DNA of 16,439 nt from Gyrodactylus bullatarudis (lineage: Eukaryota > Platyhelminthes > Monogenea > Gyrodactylidea > Gyrodactylidae), in NCBI GenBank assembly GCA_012064415.1, contig SSNU01002984.1:1-16439 (forward strand), in the 5' to 3' direction. The first letter of the stretch is position 1. Each line of letters begins with the position of its first letter. The notes under the pieces were generated by a model. It searched no databases. It was not told where the DNA came from and saw nothing but the letters and a program-made list of their open reading frames with translations. This document shows, in pieces, positions 8,637 through 15,112 of the stretch. The translations under genes and the position numbers were made by a program.

Positions 8637-9124
8637 TTATCTAGTTTTTTTAACATCAATTATGGTTCCAGGGTTTGTAATATAATGGGCATTTAAAAAG
8701 CCAATAAGCTTGTCATATGAGTTTAAATAATCTGAAAAAGATTTAGATTTTGAGACCTGAATACTTCGCCACATTATCTGGTAAGAAGTAGAAATGCCGT
8801 GTTCCTTGCGTAAAAGTTCCAATCCATCATTGAGGGTTAACTTTTTATAGTCAATAGAATGAGATTTCAGAATTTCCACACTATTTTTCTTATCAATCAT
8901 AGTTTTTATCTAAAATATAAAAATAAACCTTACTTCAGAGCATGTATGCGCATGAGAATAAACAACATAATAGTATCCATTTTGTCGCTTATTTGATACT
9001 GAAAATTTTTATCTCGACATAAAATCGTGAATCCGTTTCTCAAATTATCTCTGTTATATTTTCGAATTGCAGCATCAACAAAATCCACGTCAGAAAACAT
9101 AGCTCCTTTAACGAAAATGTCCAT
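8637..9124 (-). pseudogene. MULE transposase, N-terminal fragment, frameshifted
   Basis: Two minus-strand frames lie in series. The first starts at ATG 9124 and reads VKGAMFSDVDFVDAAIRKYN, which resembles the start of the MuDR-type DNA-binding domain (G-x-x-F-x-s-x-x-d-F-x-x-A-x-x-x-Y), followed by GFTILCRDKNF. A one-base loss near 8988-8992 shifts it; the next frame over supplies NGYYYVVYSHAHTC, the closing H-x-H/C part of the zinc-binding fold. After a 24-nt gap (8910-8933) the frame reopens and runs to TAA 8637. This last part contains LELLRKEHGIS, YQIMWRSIQ and the NPGTII motif that precedes the DDE catalytic domain in MULE transposases. The catalytic domain itself is missing. Transcription would start in or near the right TIR. 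A truncated DNA-binding product acting as a repressor is conceivable but is inference. Confidence 0.75.
8910..8933 (-). other. Candidate 24-nt spliceosomal intron in the MULE gene
   Basis: On the minus strand this segment begins GTAAGG and ends TATTTTAG. It lies exactly between the HAHTCSE end of the zinc-binding part and the IKTMIDKK start of the next coding segment, both in the same frame. It is 24 nt, so the frame is kept either way; read unspliced, its only stop is the terminal TAG. Introns of 20-30 nt exist in a few lineages (for example dicyemids, Paramecium, nucleomorphs). A chance nonsense mutation in a decayed gene is the alternative. Confidence 0.35.
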
Positions 9125-9234
9125 AGTATAGCTTGTTGTAAGTACTTTAGAATAATCTCAACACTTGTATACCCCAAAAAACCAAAGAGTTAAATAATTC
9201 TGATTGGTTAGGTCTGTTATTGTATTTATTAATA

Positions 9235-9486
9235 TAAGATTTGAGTTAAACGAAAAAAGAAAAAAAAATGAACAGACCATAAGTGAAATAATCCCCTACG
9301 ATAACAGTAAAATAAACAAGGCCTAACATTAAGGGGGGAAACCATAAAAGAAATATTTTAGTAAAACTTATATTATTCCTTATAATAACACCGTTTTATT
9401 TGACTAACCATAACGGAAATAATGATTCTCAGACAGACCATTTTAGGAGAATAGCAGGTCCGACAAACCATAACGGTAAATACCCC
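9235..9486 (-). repeat. Right terminal inverted repeat of the MULE (four subterminal units)
   Basis: Reverse complement of the left TIR with two substitutions; it lacks the 47-bp block carrying the third TTATGG unit. Transcription of the transposase fragment (start codon 9124) would initiate from this side. The 110 bp between TIR and ATG holds no other visible feature. Confidence 0.9.
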
Positions 9487-9496
9487 TAATAATAAT
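9487..9496. repeat. Right target-site duplication of the MULE
   Basis: TAATAATAAT follows the terminal CCCC of the right TIR and matches the left copy exactly. Confidence 0.75.
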
Positions 9497-10444
9497 TTAT
9501 TTATATTTAACAATACATATGTTATCTTTATAAGCATAAATAATTCTTCAGATTATAGATATTATAGTTTGTTTTAAGTTCTTTTTTGAATTAGATTAAG
9601 TTTAGGTTTTTGACTGAGTGGTTAAGTTTTTTGCAAATGTTTTTGCATCTGTTAAAAATGGCAAGTTTCTTCATCTGACCGAATTCTGGAATATTATTGC
9701 GTAGACCTTGTCGATTCGAGTAGACTAGCAGTGATGATTTAATAAGAGTGAGCGATTTTAATTCTCTTCTAGGTCTTAAAAAATTTTTAGATGATTTCAG
9801 GTCAGTTTTAGAATAAGAAATGCTAGTAATAAATGTTTTATTTTTATGATTTCAACCTGAATTCCCATTATTTCTTTTTAAAGTTATTAATAGCCAGTAA
9901 AAATTCTCAACATTTACTTCGAGTAATCGAATTTAATCAAGACTATTTTGGAACTATTTTGGTCATGAGCCTCACATTAACCATGAGAAGGATAGAATTA
10001 AAAAATATCAATTCCTAAAATGGAAATTTTGCACTACTTTGAGATTTGAAATAGGACATAATTTCCTTAAAAATAGATTTTTCAAATTTTCTTTTCTTCA
10101 TATCGGTAAAGTGATCGAATTCGAATTCTTGATGCGAATATTGGGAATTTTGTAATATTAATCGTGTCTAGTCGAAAAGAATAAAAAATTGAGGAAAAGA
10201 CTCCTAATTAATATAAAACGATTCTGAATGAGATTCTAATGGAAATTCTGTGTAATAAGGATCCCATATAAGAAAATAGATCTTCTATCGAATTTCCCAT
10301 CTACTAACATGTAGACGAGATCCTAATTTTACTAATCTTGATTATTTTATCCAAGTTTAGAGACCTTTTTTTGGAATTTCGAGATTTATTAAGTGTGAAT
10401 TTTAAAATAGATTATATGATATTGTTTGGACTGGCGTAATAAGT
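9497..10444. other. Gene-free stretch with a dispersed-repeat fragment
   Basis: No coding frame stands out. At 9925-9990 the sequence AATCGAATTTAATCAAGA, followed by a GGTCATGAGCC segment, matches the 11070-11110 part of the dispersed repeat, so a decayed copy lies here. A GACTGAGTGGTTAAG at 9613-9627 resembles a tRNA A box but has no partner. Confidence 0.45.
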
Positions 10445-10471
10445 TTATTACTAATAAGTTATTAGTAATAA
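10445..10471. repeat. 27-bp perfect palindrome
   Basis: TTATTACTAATAA, a single G, then TTATTAGTAATAA: 13-bp arms without mismatch and a 1-base centre. It could extrude as a cruciform, and in RNA it would be a hairpin with a strained loop. No neighbouring gene explains it. Confidence 0.85.
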
Positions 10472-11007
10472 CTAAGAATTTCCGATTTTGAATAACTAGG
10501 TGTTCATTAAATTTCATACATCCAACAATCAAACATTTTTATTTGTATTTAGTTTAATAGTGCCAAAATATTTTTGCCAAAACAGGATGAAAAGAAATCC
10601 AGCTTTTTGGAAATACTTCTACCTTAGGGCTACTTCTGAGATAAAATTTATAAAAACGGGGCTAAATTTTGAATTATTTTCATGGCTGCTTTTGGAAATT
10701 TTTCCAATAGATTTGGGACTAATTTTGACTAGTATTCCAATCTACTATTGTTAATACATTTTCCATTATTGACCCGATAATAAATTAACTCTGATTCAGA
10801 AAGATTTGGTATGAGATTTACTACAATAAACAGTGAATAAAATTTCATTTTGAAATTCACGATTTGGGATCATAAATATATTCTGTCGAATATTTTACAA
10901 ATGCAAAAGATGTGTTTGTCTTTTTTTTTAATTTTCGTCAACAATGTACAACCGTAATCATAATTGTGAAGTTTAAATCGGGAGGCTTATTTTAATAGAT
11001 CTAAATT
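10472..11007. other. Gene-free A+T-rich stretch
   Basis: A plus-strand frame at about 10500-10754 is open but rich in F/I/L/K without motifs, and I take it as chance. No RNA gene or repeat was found. Confidence 0.5.
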
Positions 11008-11505
11008 AAAGCTAGTTAATATGAAGATGGGAATTTATGATTTTTACAAAATTTTTTTCATCAAAAAATCGAATTTGATCAAGATATTTTGAAATCTAGA
11101 TCATGAGGCCCTTTTTCACCATACTGAGAAAAAAAATTTGGAAAGAATAAATTTCAAGGAAAATACGGCAAATTTAAAATTTTGAAGTAGCGCCAAATTT
11201 CGTTTTGAACTTTGAGTTGAAAATTTTTGTTGATTTCAATGTGAGAGAGTGATCAAAAGTTGATTTTTAGGATCACAATAAGACAAAGAAATTAAATATT
11301 AAGAATCACTCCATAATCGTGGTCTCATGATCTAGATTTCAAAATATCTTGATCAAATTCGATTTCTTGATGAAAAAAATCGTAAATTCCAATCTTCATA
11401 TTAACGAGGTGTAGATAGATAAAATTTCGACAGTTGCGCCAAAATTTTTATCTATCGAAATCTCAATGATTTTCAAGCTGTGAGAATGATTAAGAAATCC
11501 AATGA
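11008..11505 (+). repeat. Dispersed repeat family, copy 3, carrying a foldback
   Basis: Contains the longest version of the family: GTTAATATGAAGATGGGAAT with GATTTTTACAAAA; GTAGCGCCAAATTTCG; GAACTTTGAGTTGAAAATTT; GATCAAAAGTTGATTTTTAG. Inside it, 11015-11107 and 11324-11405 are inverted copies of each other (three substitutions and an 11-bp indel, 216-bp loop). A second GCGCCAAAATTTTTATC core follows at 11436-11490. Confidence 0.75.
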
Positions 11506-11639
11506 GTAAAAATATAGCGTTTTTATTTCGTGGCATACTTATTAGCTTTTACATACCAGATTTGTATAAAGAAAATTGTATATTAAATATTGATTTTAAG
11601 TCTGATTGTTTGTTCCCTGGTGCGTGTGTATTAAAAAAA

Positions 11640-11725
11640 GCTATTATATTCTTATAACAGGCATCAACCCTTTTTACTCATGAAATCATCCAACTAAAAT
11701 CAGGGATCAAAGAGTTTCTCTCTCG
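11640..11725 (-). repeat. Inverted partner of the repeat at 2523-2612
   Basis: The minus strand reads CGAGAGAGAAACTCTTTGAT, then CATGAGTAAAAAGGGTTGAT, then GTTATAAGAATATA, aligning over its length with 2523-2612. Both copies lie near the dispersed-repeat cores, so they may be one end of the same element. Confidence 0.6.
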
Positions 11726-11782
11726 TAATGAAGAAATCGAAATAGCCTACCGATCATAAAGTAAATGAAAATTATTAAAGGG

Positions 11783-12262
11783 TTAATTCCAAAAAATCAC
11801 CCCATGAAAATATTTTTTCACTAAATTCACCCCAAAAATTTCCGAAAATCACCCCAAAGGAAAATTTTTCTAATATTCACCCCAAATAGTTTTTTTTAAT
11901 AATAAGAAATAATTCAATAATTTCTATATACTAATTCTGTACTAATATTCATTAATTTTTGCAAACTACAAGTACATTGGAGTTTGGTGAAGTTAACAAC
12001 TCTTCTTATTTCGATCTTGAGAAACAAGAAATGAATCTTCTTTAAAGATAGCAAAAAGAACCTAGATTCGCGCAAGGTTTTTTCCATCAAAGGTTCGATA
12101 TAAGGAGAAAGTTCACTTCAATCTTTCTGAAACTTATGTAAGTTGCATAAAAAATTTGAGTAATTTAAATTACACCATTCAATAAGAGGGGAATTTCAAA
12201 ATGAGAATAATTGATCCTAGTTGAAGAGTTGAAATTTTCATTGGGGTGATTTTTGGAATTAA
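11783..12262. mobile_element. Possible MITE with imperfect terminal inverted repeats (~480 bp)
   Basis: The left end TTAATTCCAAAAAATCACCC and the right end GGGTGATTTTTGGAATTAA are inverted with one indel, and the similarity continues inward (CCCATGAAAAT on the left, ATTTTCATTGGG on the right). Four CACCCC motifs cluster at the left end (11798, 11828, 11850, 11878), most in the context TTCACCCCAAA or ATCACCCCA. The interior has no open frame. TTAA at both outer ends could be the target duplication. The superfamily is not assigned. Confidence 0.5.
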
Positions 12263-12645
12263 ATTATATTTTTTCTTGTTTAATTGTGATCCAGATAAAT
12301 GCCCACTTTAAATTCAAACTTGTAATCGAAACCTGGAAAATTACCATATTTTAAAAATGAACTTGACTTTCTCAAATCGATACTTTTAAATTTAATAATA
12401 GTGTGAAAGTTATCCCTCATATCTGTATCGCTTCAAAAATATTTGTATACTAATTAATTTTTCATAGTCTAGCTTGATCAATTTATTGTGAAATAACTCT
12501 CTTGTAAATGTGACTATAAGAAGAGTAAACAGAGGTCATTTCTGTTCATATAAATTCGCATTAATCCAGTGAAGAAGGTAATGAATATGATATCTGAAAA
12601 ATAACACAAAATAACTATTTGAAAGTTATCCAAACCAATTCTCCA
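12263..12645. other. Intergenic stretch upstream of the small ORF
   Basis: No coding frame is seen. A TATAAA at 12549-12554 lies 92 bp before the ATG of the next ORF and is the only promoter-like sequence noted; in this base composition it is weak evidence. Confidence 0.4.
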
Positions 12646-12831
12646 ATGTTTTGTGATCCAACCCAAATTCTCATGCTGAGTTTAATGGCTCTAAAGTTTT
12701 GGAATTCAACAAATCGAGCTGAGCGTAATGAACGTGAACTAGCCGAATTGCGACACCAATACTATTTATGTAAACACAAGAATATGCTAAGGAAAAGATC
12801 GAGACGAAGTTCCTATTATGCAGATGAGTGA
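12646..12831 (+). CDS. Small hypothetical protein, 61 residues, or a terminal exon
   Basis: From the first in-frame ATG (12646) to TGA (12829-12831) the translation is protein-like. Residues 5-18 are mostly hydrophobic (PTQILMLSLMALKF). Residues 22-40 form a charged amphipathic stretch (NRAERNERELAELRHQYYL) likely to be helical or coiled coil. The C-terminus is basic (RKRSRRSS) and ends in YYADE. Codons and G+C differ from the A+T filler around it. An AATAAA follows 60 bp downstream (12892-12897). The frame stays open upstream only to TGA 12595, so an exon joined by splicing is possible. I do not recognise the family. It is the best candidate for non-transposon coding sequence here, but a chance ORF is not excluded. 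Confidence 0.4.
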   Translation: MFCDPTQILMLSLMALKFWNSTNRAERNERELAELRHQYYLCKHKNMLRKRSRRSSYYADE

Positions 12832-12925
12832 AGAATTAGTAAAGATTTATTGAATTACTTTTGAAATTTTCTTTGAAAAAAAACTATAGGTAATAAAGAT
12901 ATGAAATAATCAAATATAGATTTGG

Positions 12926-13282
12926 CCCTTTCAGGTCCATGGCCCATATTTGAGCCAAAATATTAGACCTAACAATTTTTGCAGAAATAAAGATCCAAAA
13001 AAAGATAAAAACCAGCCTGTTTATCAATCTTCTCGAAAAAAGTTGGACCAAAAGTGATTTTATCAGAATTGACTAAATTCACCTTATTTATTAAAAAAAT
13101 CCTATACTTATTACTTGTGTGGTCGCTTGAAAGTAGATAGGTAAAATGTATTGAAAACTGTTTAATTTTTATTTATTTAAATGGTTTCAAATGATTTAAG
13201 GTTTAATTATAATTTATTCTGATTCGGAATATATATTCATATTCATGTTTCAAGTCATTAAATAGACTCGGACCTGAAAGGG
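12926..13282. mobile_element. Possible piggyBac-like MITE (357 bp, 13-bp TIRs)
   Basis: CCCTTTCAGGTCC (12926-12938) and GGACCTGAAAGGG (13270-13282) are perfect inverted repeats. The right one is followed by TTAA, the piggyBac-type target; the left is preceded by TTGG, so the duplication is imperfect. Starting with CCC fits that superfamily. No open frame lies inside. Confidence 0.45.
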
Positions 13283-14593
13283 TTAAAAACAAATCTTTTA
13301 ATTGTACAAGTGTTAATGAGGTCACGAACTTTAAATAAAATATGAAAAATCAAATGTAAATTTTCATGTTGATTCCTAATCTGTGCTAAGAATTTTCCTG
13401 CATTTTTTGGGTATAATTTGGGAAAAGCAAAATTAGCAACAATTTTTGGATAAATAGATTAATTAAAATATCTTCCAAATTTGATGCTTAGTCTAACGTT
13501 CTTTCCACTGATGTACCGTTTAAATCCATATGAATCCAGATCTAAAGGTTATTATTAAGCTTTATTCAAAGGCGGTTTTCCACTGAATAATAATTTAATC
13601 AACTCTGATTGGATGAATGTATGAAAATCTCAAATAAAAAAAGAAACCAATCACAAAGATATGAAGGAAAAGATATTATCGATTATTCAACCCATGATCC
13701 TCATTCATGGTATCAATAAAATTTAGATCTATCTAGAAAAAGACTATCTGATAAAAGGCACTAAAGACTAAGGCACTGCTTTCAACTAAAGTTTTTAACT
13801 TGCGGTGCTCTTGTCCCTTGTCATCAGAATCCAATGAATTGAAAATAAATTTACTGTCTAAAATACTTGTTAAAATCAAAAGATAACCCCAAGGATGCAA
13901 AATGACTAACTAACCTATTAGTCTATAAAGATCCAGTAGTCTGATACAGGTAAAACACCCTGAAAGTGGAAAAAATTAATTTTAATCTGGATAGTAGGCC
14001 TGTATATAGGGTTTTTCGAGAAAAAGACTAGTATCTTTTTATTGGTCAGTCTCTGTACTGTACTTTCCCCGCTCATAATCCTAGCTAAATTCCTGCCTTC
14101 GATATACTAAAAAAGTAATTCGCGTAGTTTTTCAAACACATCCGAAAATCCACTTATATTCATAATTTAGAAAATTGAAAGAAGATATATTAAAACCAAA
14201 TGTACATTTCTTGAAGCATCTAATTCTTTAAAAATGATATTAGTTAAGAATTCATTCAAGATAATATTTTACAAATAATGAAAGAAATAGTAAAGTCAAA
14301 GAAAATAAGAATAAAATGCAAGCTGAAAAAACACCAAAACTCTCCAATAAATTTACTCGAAAGGCTTATTTGTTTATTTTCAATTTTTATATTTGCTCCA
14401 TGAACTCAGATTTTATTATCAATTTAAATTGCCCAAACCAAACCAGATTTTATTTTTATATTTCATGCTATCTGTACACATTTATACATTTAAATATATT
14501 TTTCATTCTAACAAAAAAAAATAGCAACAGTGGAGAGAAAAGTGAAAAAGCTCACATTGGCCAAGGTAGTTGAAGATTATAGGAAAAGTTTTT
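13283..14593. other. Gene-free stretch before the PLE fragment
   Basis: About 1.3 kb with no convincing coding frame. The frame at roughly 14316-14573 is low complexity and has no motif. The last part, next to the endonuclease fragment, probably belongs to the 3' untranslated region of that element, but its end cannot be placed. Confidence 0.45.
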
Positions 14594-14618
14594 TTAACAC
14601 AGATAAGGCTTATATAGG

Positions 14619-14706
14619 TTAACCCTCGCTCTGGATATTCAATTTCGCTTATGGGGGTTCAATACAAATGGGGTGTATAAACCCCCATATCCAAAGCGAG
14701 GGTTAA
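14619..14706. mobile_element. 80-bp TTAA-flanked mini-element inserted in a PLE endonuclease frame
   Basis: TTAA (14619-14622) and TTAA (14703-14706) bracket 80 bp. This block begins CCCTCGCTCTGGATAT and ends ATATCCAAAGCGAGGG, an inverted pair with one mismatch in 16. A further inner pair, ATGGGGGTT (14651-14659) and AACCCCCAT (14680-14688), lets nearly the whole insert fold. TTAA duplication plus CCC-starting TIRs is the piggyBac-superfamily pattern. It carries no gene and is unusually short. Confidence 0.7.
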
Positions 14707-15001
14707 TAAGAAATTTTTCTTTCACCCATACATCTATGCTGTCGTCATTAGGGTTTTTGTACAAAACGGAAAAATTAGAAATTGAAGCTGTATGATCTTC
14801 TTGTCTAAGATGCGTTGTAATCTCAGTATCCTTCTTCAGATGATCCTCCGCTCGTGTAGATAATTTCCTAATAGTTCTACCTATATATGAGCCTCCACAA
14901 TCACATTGGAATTTGTAAACTAATAGAGTTTTCTCCTCTGGCTTCAGCAAATCCTTATGAATCAAACTAAACAATCTCTGAATTTTAAATACAATTTTCA
15001 C
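14639..15001 (-). pseudogene. GIY-YIG endonuclease domain of a Penelope-like retroelement, 3' fragment
   Basis: The minus-strand frame of 120 codons is bounded upstream by TAA (15002-15004). It has no ATG start (the first codon is GTG), so it is a fragment and not a whole gene. Counting from that codon, it shows the GIY-YIG signature: VYK at 28-30, YIG at 39-41, the catalytic Arg in STR at 50, DHL at 53-55, and a Glu in KEKFLI at 95. C33-x-C35 with H64 and H70 could bind zinc. A GIY-YIG domain with Cys residues between its two motifs is typical of the C-terminus of PLE proteins, where it nicks target DNA. Residues from about 100 on (NPRFGYGG...) are encoded by the TTAA mini-element. Without that insert the frame would run about eight other codons to a TAA at 14594-14596. 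The reverse transcriptase expected upstream is absent in this orientation. Confidence 0.75.
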
Positions 15002-15004
15002 TTA

Positions 15005-15112
15005 TATGTTATTATAATGTTGATTGATGAGATATATTTATAAGAAGAAGACTGACACCGGAAATTATCTACATTATGCCAGTTTCAGTCCTATCAACAT
15101 TATAATAACATA
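15005..15112. repeat. 19-bp perfect inverted repeat at the PLE/LINE junction
   Basis: TATGTTATTATAATGTTGA (15005-15023) is the exact reverse complement of 15094-15112, with 70 bp between. The left arm starts next to the broken upstream end of the GIY-YIG frame. The right arm ends where LINE endonuclease similarity begins. The loop holds the PLE reverse-transcriptase scrap in the opposite orientation to the endonuclease. Confidence 0.85.
15027..15098 (+). pseudogene. Scrap of a Penelope-like reverse transcriptase
   Basis: From ATG 15027, preceded by stop TGA at 15021-15023, the frame reads IYKKKTDTGNYLHYASFSPI. It resembles the PLE reverse-transcriptase motif K-x-T-x-T-G-x-Y-L-x-x-x-S, which lies between the catalytic core and the C-terminal endonuclease. 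Only about 24 codons survive. It is on the plus strand, opposite to the GIY-YIG fragment 26 bp away, which points to a local inversion. The frame continues without a stop into the LINE sequence, so a chimeric frame exists on paper. Confidence 0.5.

Larger units (their letters stand above)
8239..9486 (-). mobile_element. Mutator-like (MULE) DNA transposon, non-autonomous, 1,248 bp
   Basis: The element has long terminal inverted repeats (299 and 252 bp, both beginning GGGGTATTTACCGTTATG at their outer ends) and a 10-bp target duplication. Its 697-bp interior encodes, on the minus strand, only the N-terminal part of a MULE transposase. Long TIRs plus 9-10 bp duplications plus the transposase motifs together identify the Mutator superfamily. 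The DDE catalytic domain is absent and the frame is shifted, so it needs a transposase supplied in trans. The TIRs differ by only two substitutions over the shared 252 bp besides one 47-bp block, so insertion was recent. Confidence 0.88.

Noticed and set aside
9613..9700. tRNA-like A box GACTGAGTGGTTAAG, possible tRNA-derived SINE
   Set aside because: There is no B box at the right distance and no cloverleaf pairing.
9833..10018. Plus-strand frame of about 60 codons
   Set aside because: Overlaps the dispersed-repeat fragment at 9925-9990 and has no protein-like composition.
10500..10754. Plus-strand frame of about 84 codons
   Set aside because: Hydrophobic filler; no motif, and no recognisable start context or neighbour.
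14316..14573. Plus-strand frame of about 85 codons
   Set aside because: No ATG of note, low complexity, and it lies in the probable 3' flank of the PLE fragment.
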